Shown: positions 1 to 6,504, numbered from the stretch's first letter. The stretch: DNA of 13,244 nt from CAG-552 sp964516925 (GCA_964516925.1 CAZEXL010000027.1:1-13244), one strand, 5' to 3'. Program-made: numbers and translations. Notes: generated by a model from the letters alone, not told the origin.

Positions 1-108
1 GTCATAAACGTTCCGGACGAAGATAGTTTTAATGCGTACGGCATGCAATTTATAGATAAAGATATGAATTTGCTTAATGTGTTAATGAAAGACATAATAT
101 TTATTTAA
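1..108 (+). CDS. C-terminal end of an unidentified protein (partial)
   Basis: The first reading frame is open from the window edge to a TAA at 106-108 and gives 35 residues beginning VINVPDEDSF and ending MKDIIFI. Codon choices (ATA for Ile, GAC and TAC, GCG) match the genes downstream, which favours real coding sequence, but the piece is too short to assign to a family. A strong terminator follows at 187-220, consistent with this being the end of an upstream transcription unit. It could also be chance open sequence in AT-rich DNA. Confidence 0.45.
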   Translation, partial: VINVPDEDSFNAYGMQFIDKDMNLLNVLMKDIIFI

Positions 109-186
109 TTTACCTTTCTTTACGAAAGAAAAACACAATTTTTTATCGTACTTATTAAATTCAGAATTTAGTTTAAGTTTCTTTTG

Positions 187-220
187 CCTACTTTTCTTTT
201 TCAAAGAAAAGTAGGTTTTG
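187..220 (+). terminator. Intrinsic terminator of the upstream unit
   Basis: A perfect 12-bp stem (187-198 pairing with 204-215) encloses a 5-nt loop and is followed by TTTT. The reverse strand has no T tail, so termination is predicted for + strand transcription only. It isolates the upstream gene fragment from the rsmG promoter. Confidence 0.8.
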
Positions 221-242
221 TAAATAAAAGCAACGGTAAGTC

Positions 243-271
243 TTGACACTAATATCTAATTTGTGTATAAT
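243..271 (+). promoter_or_regulatory. Consensus sigma-A type promoter for rsmG cluster
   Basis: TTGACA at 243-248 and TATAAT at 266-271 match both consensus hexamers exactly and are separated by 17 bp. The usual start point, about 7 nt past the -10 box, falls on position 278, which is the A of the rsmG ATG. There is therefore little or no 5' leader. Confidence 0.85.
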
Positions 272-277
272 TAAGCC

Positions 278-913
278 ATGGAAAATCAAGAAAAGTTCGA
301 CTTATACTATAATTTACTAGTCGAATGGAACGAAAAATTTAATCTAACCGCCGTAACGGACAGGCAAAAGGTCGAGTTGCTTCATTTTGCCGACAGTGTT
401 TTGCCGAGCGACTTAATTCCTTGTTCTGCCGTTTGTTTGGACGTAGGTAGCGGCGCAGGCTTTCCGGCAATACCGTTATGTATAAAAAGAAGCGATCTCT
501 GTTTTACCATGATAGACAGCATAAACAAAAAAGTTACGTTTTTAAACGAAGTTATAAAAGCGCTCGACTTAAAAAACGCCGAAGCGCTTCATAAAAGAAT
601 AGAAGAGCATAAAGGCGAGTACGACATAGTAACGTCGCGTGCAGTCGCTCCGCTTTGCACATTGGTAGAATATTGTCTTCCGTTCGTAAAAAAAGGCGGC
701 ATTATGCTTGCGTATAAATCGAGCGAAATAGAAGAAGAATTAAATCAAGCCATAAAAGCAATAGAGTTTCTTGGCGGCGGCGATGTAAAGGTCGAAAAAC
801 GTATACTAAGCGACGACATAACCAGATCGTTCGTTATTATAAAAAAGGTAAAAGATACGCCAAAAGGCTATCCGCGCGGCGGCAACAAACCGAGGTTAAA
901 ACCGATAATATGA
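278..913 (+). CDS. rsmG: 16S rRNA (guanine-527-N7)-methyltransferase RsmG
   Basis: RsmG (GidB) uses S-adenosylmethionine to make m7G527 in the 530 loop of 16S rRNA in the cytosol; its loss is known to give low-level streptomycin resistance. The 211-residue product shows the YNLLVEWNEKFNLTA start motif, the SAM-binding LDVGSGAGFPAIPL (residues 54-67), SRAVAPL (120-126) and the family tail YPRGGNKPRLKPI. Relatives usually carry roughly 15-25 more residues before the first conserved segment, but an in-frame TAA at 272-274 lies immediately upstream, so ATG 278 is the earliest possible start. No Shine-Dalgarno sequence precedes it and the promoter position predicts a leaderless mRNA. Its stop overlaps the mnmE start as ATGA. 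Confidence 0.95.
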   Translation: MENQEKFDLYYNLLVEWNEKFNLTAVTDRQKVELLHFADSVLPSDLIPCSAVCLDVGSGAGFPAIPLCIKRSDLCFTMIDSINKKVTFLNEVIKALDLKNAEALHKRIEEHKGEYDIVTSRAVAPLCTLVEYCLPFVKKGGIMLAYKSSEIEEELNQAIKAIEFLGGGDVKVEKRILSDDITRSFVIIKKVKDTPKGYPRGGNKPRLKPII

Positions 914-2169
914 GCAGTACCATAGTTGCTTCGTCTACGCCGATCGGAGGCGCGATAGCGATAATCAAATTAAGCGGCGACGAATCCAAAAAATTAATAG
1001 AAAAGTTATGCAACAGGAAGCTTGACGAACCGCGCAAGTCGTATTACGTAGTAGCCGATACCGGCACGATAAAAGATAAGTGTGTGGCTGTTTGGTACGA
1101 AAAAGGCAAATCGTATACCGGCGAAGAAAGCGCCGAGCTAAGCTGTCACGGTTCGAAAATAGTAGCGGACGAAATAATAAAATTTTTTATTAGCAGCGGT
1201 GCAAAGCTGGCAGAGCGCGGCGAATTTACCATGCGCGCGTACGAAAACAAAAAAATAGATCTTACCGAAGCGGAAGGCATACTCGACCTTATCAATTCCG
1301 AAACTATAGAGCAGGCTGTAAGCGCGTATAAAAATGCGGACGGCGAACTTAAAAAACAAATAGAAGCGTTGCAAAACGAACTGAAAAAAATTATTGCGGC
1401 AGTAGAAGTGGCTATAGATTATCCCGAAGAAAATATAGAAGAAGCAACGATTAATTCCGCTAAAAAAACGTTAAAAATTCTAATCGACGAAATCGACGAA
1501 CTTATAAACAGTTACGACGACGGAAGAAAAATTAAAAACGGTATAAAAGTTGTGTTGTCCGGCAAGCCGAACGTAGGCAAAAGCAGTTTATTCAACGCAA
1601 TACTCGGATATAAACGCGCAATAGTAAACGAAGTCGAGGGCACGACTCGCGACGTAATCGAAAGCGAATATACTTATAAGGGAAGAAAATTCGTTTTGTG
1701 CGATACGGCAGGAATAAGAACGGCTTTAAGCGCGCCCGAAGCCGAGGGAATTAAACTAGCAAAAAACGTTTTATCCGAAGCCGATATAATAATAGGCGTA
1801 GGAACGGCAGACGACGAATATAATCAAAGCGAAAAAACTTTGGTCGTAACCAATAAATGCGAAATTAAAAGAGGAGTCGGCTTAAACGTAAGCGCAAAAA
1901 CAGGCGAAAATATCGAAAAACTTAAGCAAATAATATTCGACAAAACGGACTTCGAACCGAAAGGACTTAAAATAAACAACCTAAGACAATATCAAGCACT
2001 TAAAGAAGCGAACGAAAATTTAATACGAGCGCAGAAAAGCAACAACACTGCCGACTGTTTTGCTTCCGACCTAACGTGCGCGTTCGACGCGCTCGGAAAA
2101 GTAACGGGCGTTATCGGCAGCGACGAAATCATAGCCGAAATATTCTCGGCGTTTTGCGTAGGAAAATAA
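910..2169 (+). CDS. mnmE: tRNA uridine-5-carboxymethylaminomethyl modification GTPase MnmE
   Basis: MnmE works with MnmG (GidA) to install the (carboxymethyl)aminomethyl group on U34 of several tRNAs, using folate-derived one-carbon units and GTP hydrolysis. The 419-residue protein has the N-terminal dimerisation/tetrahydrofolate domain (about 1-115), a helical domain, an inserted Ras-like G domain (about 212-345) and the C-terminal CVGK motif that supplies the conserved cysteine. Visible G motifs are G1 GKPNVGKSS (218-226), G2 GTTRD (244-248), G3 DTAG (265-268) and G4 NKCE (315-318, normally NKxD). Glu277 aligns with the proposed catalytic Glu of the E. coli enzyme. It is somewhat shorter than the usual 450-460 residues, mainly between G3 and the C-terminal helices. 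The start overlaps rsmG by 4 nt, implying coupled translation. mnmG, a common neighbour, is not in the window. Confidence 0.95.
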   Translation: MSSTIVASSTPIGGAIAIIKLSGDESKKLIEKLCNRKLDEPRKSYYVVADTGTIKDKCVAVWYEKGKSYTGEESAELSCHGSKIVADEIIKFFISSGAKLAERGEFTMRAYENKKIDLTEAEGILDLINSETIEQAVSAYKNADGELKKQIEALQNELKKIIAAVEVAIDYPEENIEEATINSAKKTLKILIDEIDELINSYDDGRKIKNGIKVVLSGKPNVGKSSLFNAILGYKRAIVNEVEGTTRDVIESEYTYKGRKFVLCDTAGIRTALSAPEAEGIKLAKNVLSEADIIIGVGTADDEYNQSEKTLVVTNKCEIKRGVGLNVSAKTGENIEKLKQIIFDKTDFEPKGLKINNLRQYQALKEANENLIRAQKSNNTADCFASDLTCAFDALGKVTGVIGSDEIIAEIFSAFCVGK

Positions 2170-2171
2170 TT

Positions 2172-2624
2172 ATGAGTCAAAAACTGATACAACAAAATAA
2201 AAAAGCGTACTTCGATTATTTTATCGAAGAGACCTTCGAAGCTGGAATATCTTTAGTCGGCTCGGAAGTAAAGTCGATAAAACTCGGCAAAGTTAATCTT
2301 AAGGACAGTTATTGCGGATTCGACAACGGCGAAATATTCCTTAAAAACTGCTTTATTACCTCGTACGAAAAAGGCAGCTTCTTTAATAAAGACGAGAAAA
2401 GACCAAGAAAACTTCTGCTTCATAAATACGAAATAAACAAGCTGATAGGCAAGGTAAACGAAAAAGGTTATACGCTGATTCCCACCAAAATATATTTTTC
2501 GGACAATAAAGTCAAGGTAGAAATCGCGCTTGCTAAGGGCAAACATAACTACGATAAGCGCGCATCGATAAAAGAAAAAGAACTTAAACGCAGCGTAGAA
2601 CGTCAGATAAAAGAGAGATACTAG
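2172..2624 (+). CDS. smpB: SsrA (tmRNA)-binding protein SmpB
   Basis: SmpB binds tmRNA and brings it to stalled ribosomes for trans-translation. ATG 2172 gives 150 residues, a normal family length, beginning MSQKLIQQNKKAYFDYFIEE. The start is supported by AGGAAA at 2160-2165, which lies inside the end of mnmE; a longer reading from 2076 would lie inside mnmE and is not credible. Conserved features seen are NKKAYFDYFI, the AGISLVGSEVKSIK segment, RPRKLLLHKYEI, GYTLIPTKIYF, ALAKGKHNYDKR and the basic C-terminal tail that inserts toward the ribosomal A site/mRNA channel. Only 2 nt separate it from mnmE, so it is almost certainly in the same operon. An ssrA gene, sometimes adjacent, is not visible. 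Confidence 0.95.
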   Translation: MSQKLIQQNKKAYFDYFIEETFEAGISLVGSEVKSIKLGKVNLKDSYCGFDNGEIFLKNCFITSYEKGSFFNKDEKRPRKLLLHKYEINKLIGKVNEKGYTLIPTKIYFSDNKVKVEIALAKGKHNYDKRASIKEKELKRSVERQIKERY

Positions 2625-2641
2625 CGGTTAACGGAGCAAAA

Positions 2642-3919
2642 ATGGAGTTAAAAAAATATAAAATCGAAAAACTCGGCGCATTCGGCGAAGGAGTTGCGCA
2701 CGACGACGGAAAAGCCGTTTTTATTCCCGGCGCACTAAGCGGCGAAGAGGTTTTGGCAAAACCGATTCTCGTTAAAAAATCTTTTACGAAGACGGAGCTA
2801 AAAAAAATACTTTCGGTAAGCCCCGATCGCGTAAAACCGCAGTGCAAGCATTTTAACGTTTGCGGCGGTTGCGCTTTGCAGCATCTTAGTTACGAAGCTC
2901 AGCTTAGGTTAAAAGTGCAAACGGTGCAAGAAACGCTAAAAAAAATAAGCGGAGCGGACGTGCAGGTCGATAAAATCGTGTCGTCAAGCAACGAATTGCG
3001 TTACCGCAACAAGCTAAGCTTCCCCGTTCGCAACGACAAAATAGGAATGTACGAAGAGAATTCGCACAACGTGGTGGACATAGACGACTGCCTGCTTCAA
3101 AAGGAATGGAATGTTAAGTTAATAGCGGCGTTGCGTGCGTTTATGCGCGATTACGGACTAAGCGGTTACGACGAAAAAAAGGGCGACGTGCGTCATATCG
3201 TTGCGCGTGAAAAAGACGGAAGCGTGTGCGTTACGCTGGTTACCACTAAGCAAATTAAAATCGACGACTTTGTAAATTATATTCCGTTTAGCGATTTTGC
3301 GTTATATCAAAACGTTAACGACGGAAACAACAACGTTATACTAAGCGACGAGTATTATTTCGTGGGCGGTAAAGGTAAATTTCCCGCCTTTCATCCCGCT
3401 TCGTTCTATCAAGTCAACGACGATATAGAAGAACAGTTGTACGCGCACGTTCTTAATGAGTGCGACGGCAAAACGGTTATAGACGCATATTGCGGAGCAG
3501 GCAATCTTACGCTTAAAATAGCGGACAAAGCAACCGAAGTGTACGGTATAGAAATTTGCAAACAGGCGGTGGACGAAGCGATTCAAAAGGCAAACGCCAT
3601 GCACAAAGAAAACGTTTCGTTTATTTGCGGCGATTGCAAAACGGAGTTTAGTCGTATAGCGTCCAAAAAAACAGACGACGTAACCGTTGTTTTCGATCCT
3701 CCGCGTAAGGGCGTGGACGAAAACACCCTTAACGCCGCATTGGAACTGGAACCTAAAAAGATAGTATACGTAAGCTGCAATCCGGCAACGCTCGCCCGCG
3801 ACCTAAAAGTTTTGCTTATAAAATACGAGGTGCAAAAAGTTACCGCGTTCGATATGTTTCCGCAAACAACCCATGTCGAAACGTTGGTTTGTCTTTCCCA
3901 CAAAAACTTTTTGATATAA
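2642..3919 (+). CDS. rlmD: 23S rRNA (uracil-5)-methyltransferase, RlmD/RumA-type (TrmA family)
   Basis: This family transfers a methyl group from SAM to C5 of specific uridines, in 23S rRNA for RlmD/RlmCD-like members. The 425-residue product has an N-terminal TRAM RNA-binding domain (about 1-58), a [4Fe-4S] cluster site with Cys68, Cys74, Cys77 and probably Cys150, and a Rossmann methyltransferase domain. SAM contacts sit in VIDAYCGAGNLTL (279-291), the FDPPRKG motif is at 351-357, and the catalytic cysteine is Cys379 in SCNPATLARDL. PQTTHVE near the C-terminus carries the conserved general base. The start ATG 2642 has CGGAG just upstream and lies 17 nt after smpB. Exact target (U1939, U747 or both, or tRNA) cannot be told from sequence alone, so the symbol is a family-level choice. 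Confidence 0.88.
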   Translation: MELKKYKIEKLGAFGEGVAHDDGKAVFIPGALSGEEVLAKPILVKKSFTKTELKKILSVSPDRVKPQCKHFNVCGGCALQHLSYEAQLRLKVQTVQETLKKISGADVQVDKIVSSSNELRYRNKLSFPVRNDKIGMYEENSHNVVDIDDCLLQKEWNVKLIAALRAFMRDYGLSGYDEKKGDVRHIVAREKDGSVCVTLVTTKQIKIDDFVNYIPFSDFALYQNVNDGNNNVILSDEYYFVGGKGKFPAFHPASFYQVNDDIEEQLYAHVLNECDGKTVIDAYCGAGNLTLKIADKATEVYGIEICKQAVDEAIQKANAMHKENVSFICGDCKTEFSRIASKKTDDVTVVFDPPRKGVDENTLNAALELEPKKIVYVSCNPATLARDLKVLLIKYEVQKVTAFDMFPQTTHVETLVCLSHKNFLI

Positions 3920-3933
3920 CTATTGATTTTCAA

Positions 3934-3960
3934 TTCGAAAGTTCGAACACTTGTCTTTTT
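3934..3960 (+). terminator. Weak candidate terminator after the rRNA methyltransferase gene
   Basis: TTCGAA at 3934-3939 and again at 3942-3947 can pair across a 2-nt gap (the two hexamers are each self-palindromic), with TTTTT at 3956-3960. The stem is short and AT-rich and the T run is not immediately adjacent, so this is only a tentative end of the rsmG cluster transcript. Confidence 0.25.
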
Positions 3961-4023
3961 GAAATAAAATAAATATTTATAAAAACCGTAAATTTCTACA
4001 AAAATTCTCAATAAGAATATTGA

Positions 4024-4212
4024 CTTAATTGCTTTATTAATGCTTTTGACGGAAAAATTACAACGTCACATATTATAACCTTGAAATACATAGAAACGCT
4101 TATTGTTGTTAAAGATTGTAAAGAAAACGGACATATCGTTCGTATCGGTTCGGATAAAATCGGTTATTGCGAGGTAAAGGAAACTTTCTATGCTCAATTG
4201 CAGATGGGCTAA
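4024..4212 (+). pseudogene. Start-less open frame, possible gene remnant upstream of hicB
   Basis: The frame is open from just after a TGA at 4021 to TAA at 4210-4212, 62 codons, but contains no ATG except the last-but-one sense codon. The reading includes LIVVKDCKENGHIVRIGSDK and ends FYAQLQMG; it has a plausible amino-acid composition and ends 22 nt before the hicB start. TTG 4081 could be a start but has no Shine-Dalgarno site. It is not recognisably HicA: I do not see the Lys-Gly-Ser-His core of that toxin. It may be the decayed end of a partner gene, a short non-ATG-initiated gene, or chance. Confidence 0.25.
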
Positions 4213-4234
4213 AGACCCAAAAGGAGAAAATATT

Positions 4235-4480
4235 ATGCGCTATGCGTATCCGGTTGTATTGGAAGAAGAAGCGGACGGGGGAGTAAACGTCACCGTTCCG
4301 GATATTTTCGGCGGCGTAACTTGCGGATCCGACGAAGCGGACGCTATCGAGATGGCAAAAGACCTAATAACGCTTATGCTAAAAGAGGCGCCGATGCAAT
4401 GCTTTCCGCCTTCTTCGCTTGATTACACGCAAAAAAACTTTTCGAACAGTAAAGTCGTTTTGGTAGAAGTAGAGCTTTAG
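4235..4480 (+). CDS. HicB-like antitoxin domain protein (orphan)
   Basis: The 81-residue product starts MRYAYPVVLEEEADGGVNV and follows the HicB antitoxin pattern: a beta-strand entry, a VTVPDIFGGVTCGSD stretch matching the family's FPDLPGC.T.GD region, the EADAIEMAKDLITLML helix, and a closing strand KVVLVEVEL. HicB proteins normally sequester the HicA RNA-cleaving toxin; short versions such as this lack a C-terminal DNA-binding extension. AAGGAG at 4221-4226 with 8-nt spacing selects ATG 4235 over the in-frame ATG at 4190, which has no ribosome site. No HicA gene lies on either side, so its present role is unknown. It could be a solitary HicB-fold protein with a different partner. Confidence 0.75.
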   Translation: MRYAYPVVLEEEADGGVNVTVPDIFGGVTCGSDEADAIEMAKDLITLMLKEAPMQCFPPSSLDYTQKNFSNSKVVLVEVEL

Positions 4481-4564
4481 GCGATTTTACGCAAGGGACA
4501 AGCGATTTTTTAGCATAAACGAAATAGGAAGTAAACGTTACGGCAAAAAACGACGTAAAAATCC

Positions 4565-4594
4565 TTGACACGTTAGCGCGTTTAGCCGTATAAT
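4565..4594 (+). promoter_or_regulatory. Promoter of the thiamin operon
   Basis: TTGACA at 4565-4570 and TATAAT at 4589-4594 are perfect consensus hexamers 18 bp apart. Transcription should start near 4601, a few bases before the first TPP aptamer, giving an untranslated leader of about 305 nt ahead of thiS. Confidence 0.88.
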
Positions 4595-4607
4595 ATATAT
4601 ACAAAAC

Positions 4608-4694
4608 GCAGGGGAGCTTGCAAAGCAGGCTGAGAGGAAGGAAACCCTTCGACCCTAAACCTGATGCGGATAATGCCGCCGTAGGAAGTCATGC
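4608..4694 (+). promoter_or_regulatory. TPP riboswitch aptamer 1 (THI element)
   Basis: The conserved THI-box elements appear in order: GGGG then GC, GGCTGAGA, an ACCCTT arm, ACCTGAT, GGATAATGCC and CGTAGGAAG. These form the pyrimidine-sensing and pyrophosphate-sensing arms of the TPP aptamer. A GCGG/CCGC stem (4666-4669 with 4676-4679) closes the GGATAATG element. The P1 closing helix is short (GCA with TGC) and its limits are uncertain. It precedes a U-tailed hairpin, so TPP binding probably favours transcription termination. Confidence 0.95.
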
Positions 4695-4706
4695 ATAAGA
4701 TTTTTT

Positions 4707-4738
4707 ACAAGAGGCATTTAGGGTGTCTCTTGTTTTTT
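4707..4738 (+). terminator. Expression-platform terminator of riboswitch 1
   Basis: A 10-bp stem with one G-T pair (4707-4716 with 4724-4733) and a 7-nt loop runs into six T residues at 4733-4738. It lies 13 nt after aptamer 1 and before aptamer 2, so it can stop transcription before the second sensor is made. Confidence 0.85.
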
Positions 4739-4752
4739 GTTTGAATTTAATA

Positions 4753-4845
4753 GCAGGGGAGCTTGCAAAGCAGGCTGAGAGGAAGGAAGCCCTTCGACCC
4801 TAAAACCTGATTTGGATAATGCCAACGTAGGAAGTCACAACATGC
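4753..4845 (+). promoter_or_regulatory. TPP riboswitch aptamer 2 (THI element)
   Basis: All the conserved THI-box blocks of aptamer 1 recur with a 145-nt offset. Over the 84/85-nt core (4608-4691 versus 4753-4837) I count five substitutions and one inserted A. Four of the substitutions change GCGG/CCGC into TTGG/CCAA (4812-4815 with 4822-4825), so the stem is kept. The aptamer leads directly into the second terminator and then thiS. Confidence 0.95.
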
Positions 4846-4892
4846 TCGCGGGAAATATCCGAAAAGGAACGTATCTCGCGATTTTTATTTTT
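4846..4892 (+). terminator. Expression-platform terminator of riboswitch 2
   Basis: An 8-bp stem with one G-T pair (4846-4853 with 4874-4881) encloses about 20 nt, in which TCC/GGA can form a small inner helix, and is followed by TTTTTATTTTT at 4882-4892. The thiS ribosome-binding site GGAGG begins two bases later, so read-through is needed for any thi expression. Confidence 0.7.
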
Positions 4893-4905
4893 CGGAGGTG
4901 TAAAA

Positions 4906-5100
4906 TTGGTCAAAGTAAACGGTGAAATTAAGGACGCGGCAGGAAAGACGGTTGCGCAATATTTAAGTACGACGAATTACGACCTTAGACGCATAGCGGT
5001 AGAATGCAACGGCGAGATAGTAACTAGGTCAAAATACGACGAAACCGTATTAAAAGACGGCGACGAAGTGGAAATCGTCGGTTTTGTAGGAGGCGGCTAA
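4906..5100 (+). CDS. thiS: Sulfur carrier protein ThiS
   Basis: ThiS carries the sulfur for the thiazole ring as a C-terminal thiocarboxylate. The 64-residue protein is a ubiquitin-like fold: it starts VKVNGEIKDAAGKTVAQYL, has the KDGDEVEIVGFVGGG end and the diglycine needed for adenylation by ThiF. Translation starts at TTG 4906, preceded by CGGAGGTG at 4893-4900; no ATG lies in frame nearby. The stop TAA shares its last A with the thiF ATG, implying translational coupling. It is the first gene of the operon and follows the tandem riboswitches. Confidence 0.93.
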   Translation: MVKVNGEIKDAAGKTVAQYLSTTNYDLRRIAVECNGEIVTRSKYDETVLKDGDEVEIVGFVGGG

Positions 5101-5747
5101 TGATTCCTACAAAAGAAGAATGGACGGCGGCGCTTGTACGGCGGCACGGAGCGAAAAACCAAAAATTATTCGCTTCGGCTACGGTGGCGATTTGCGGACT
5201 GGGGGGACTTGGTTCCAACATTGCCGTAGCGCTTGCTCGCGTCGGTATCGGAAAATTGATTTTAGCGGACTTCGATCGCGTAGATATTACCAATTTGCAC
5301 CGTCAGCAATATGACGTCGCGCAAATAGGTATGTTAAAAACGGAAGCTCTTGCCGATAATCTGCGCCGCATAAATCCGTACGTAAAAGTGCAAACCGAAA
5401 CGATTAAGCTAACCGAGGAAAACGCAAAAAGCATACTTAGCGAAGCGGACATAATTTGCGAGGCGTTTGACGGTGCCGAAGCAAAAGCGACGATTGTTAA
5501 TGTGCTTGCCGAGCAAATGCCGCAAAAGTATCTTGTCGCTTCGTCGGGCATGGCGGGTTTTAACGACGCCAACTCTATACAAACAAAAAAACTTACCGAC
5601 AGGATCTATTTATGCGGCGATTTCGCCAGCGACGTTGCGGACGGTATAGGTTTGGTTGCTACCAGAGTTATGATTTGCGCCGCTCATCAGGCGCACAAAG
5701 TATTGCAAATATTATTAAAAAAAGGAGACGAAAATGAACAACGATAA
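5100..5747 (+). CDS. thiF: ThiS adenylyltransferase ThiF (short E1-like form)
   Basis: ThiF activates the ThiS C-terminus with ATP and passes it to sulfur donation. The 215-residue protein shows the E1-like nucleotide motif GLGGLGS (33-39), the ADFDRVDITNLHRQQY segment (56-71) with the acidic and arginine residues that bind ATP-Mg, Lys80 and Asp124 in FDGAEAK. The C-terminal zinc-binding CXXC pairs and any rhodanese domain of MoeB-like proteins are absent; this short form is common beside thiS-thiG-thiH in anaerobes. Codons for its last residues overlap thiG by 14 nt (5734-5747), and the thiG ribosome site lies within it. Confidence 0.9.
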   Translation: MIPTKEEWTAALVRRHGAKNQKLFASATVAICGLGGLGSNIAVALARVGIGKLILADFDRVDITNLHRQQYDVAQIGMLKTEALADNLRRINPYVKVQTETIKLTEENAKSILSEADIICEAFDGAEAKATIVNVLAEQMPQKYLVASSGMAGFNDANSIQTKKLTDRIYLCGDFASDVADGIGLVATRVMICAAHQAHKVLQILLKKGDENEQR

Positions 5748-6504
5748 ATTAGTGCTGGGCGGACATGAATTCGATTCTCGCTTTATACTCGGTTCGGGCA
5801 AGTATTCCACAAGGCTCGTCGAGGCTGCGGTTAAGTACGCGGGTGCGCAGATATTGACTCTTGCGGTACGCCGTGCCGAAACGAAGCGCGAAGAAAGCAT
5901 TTTGGAGTACATTCCGAGCGGCGTTACGCTTTTACCGAATACCAGCGGCGCGCGGAACGCAACCGAAGCGGTACGCATAGCCAGATTGGCGCGCGAGCTT
6001 TGCCACAGCGATTTTATTAAAATCGAGATTATGCGTGACGCAAAATATCTGCTTCCCGATAATTACGAGACTATAAAGGCAACCGAAATTCTTGCAGGCG
6101 AAGGCTTTGTGGTTATGCCGTATATGTATCCAGATTTAAACGTTGCGCGCGATTTAAAGGAAGCCGGCGCGGCAAGCATTATGCCGTTGGCTTCGCCCAT
6201 AGGTTCAAACCGAGGACTTGCGACAAAAGAGTTTATTCAAATTCTTATCGACGAAATAGACTTGCCGATAATCGTCGACGCCGGAATCGGCAGACCGTCG
6301 CAGGCTTGCGAGGCAATGGAAATGGGCGCTGCCGCGATTATGGCAAACACCGCCATTGCGACTGCGGGCGATCTTCCTACAATGGCGTCCGCGTTCAAAA
6401 GCGCAATCGAGGCGGGACGAAAGGCATATCTATCAGGACTTGGCAGAGTTTTGACGCGCGGAGCGTCCGCGTCCGATCCGTTAACCGGGTTTTTGCGCGA
6501 TTAA
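5734..6504 (+). CDS. thiG: Thiazole synthase ThiG
   Basis: ThiG condenses 1-deoxy-D-xylulose-5-phosphate, dehydroglycine and ThiS-thiocarboxylate into the thiazole phosphate. The 256-residue TIM-barrel protein has the expected ILGSGKY start, the Schiff-base lysine Lys96 with Glu98 in FIKIEI, VMPYMYPDL, PLASPIGSNRGL, Asp182 in VDAGIG and NTAIATA phosphate-loop residues. Length is normal. AAAGGAGACGAAA precedes ATG 5734 inside the end of thiF. It is followed after 9 nt by thiH, whose product supplies dehydroglycine; the two are known to form a complex in other bacteria. Confidence 0.96.
   Translation: MNNDKLVLGGHEFDSRFILGSGKYSTRLVEAAVKYAGAQILTLAVRRAETKREESILEYIPSGVTLLPNTSGARNATEAVRIARLARELCHSDFIKIEIMRDAKYLLPDNYETIKATEILAGEGFVVMPYMYPDLNVARDLKEAGAASIMPLASPIGSNRGLATKEFIQILIDEIDLPIIVDAGIGRPSQACEAMEMGAAAIMANTAIATAGDLPTMASAFKSAIEAGRKAYLSGLGRVLTRGASASDPLTGFLRD

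Noticed and set aside
115..131. Small hairpin TTTCTTT-ACG-AAAGAAA after the first gene fragment
   Set aside because: The stem has only A-T and two G-C pairs and no adjacent T run; the hairpin at 187-220 is the better terminator.
2076..2171. Longer smpB start inside mnmE
   Set aside because: It would add 32 residues not in the family and overlaps mnmE coding; ATG 2172 gives the normal N-terminus.
2625..2641. Search for ssrA (tmRNA) next to smpB
   Set aside because: Only a 17-nt gap with a ribosome site exists; no tmRNA or tRNA is visible anywhere in the window.
4046..4076. Possible promoter TTGACG/TATTAT before the start-less ORF
   Set aside because: The 19-bp spacer and weak -10 box make this no better than chance in AT-rich sequence.
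4190..4234. Earlier ATG for the HicB-like gene
   Set aside because: No ribosome site, and the added residues do not fit the family; AAGGAG directs ATG 4235.
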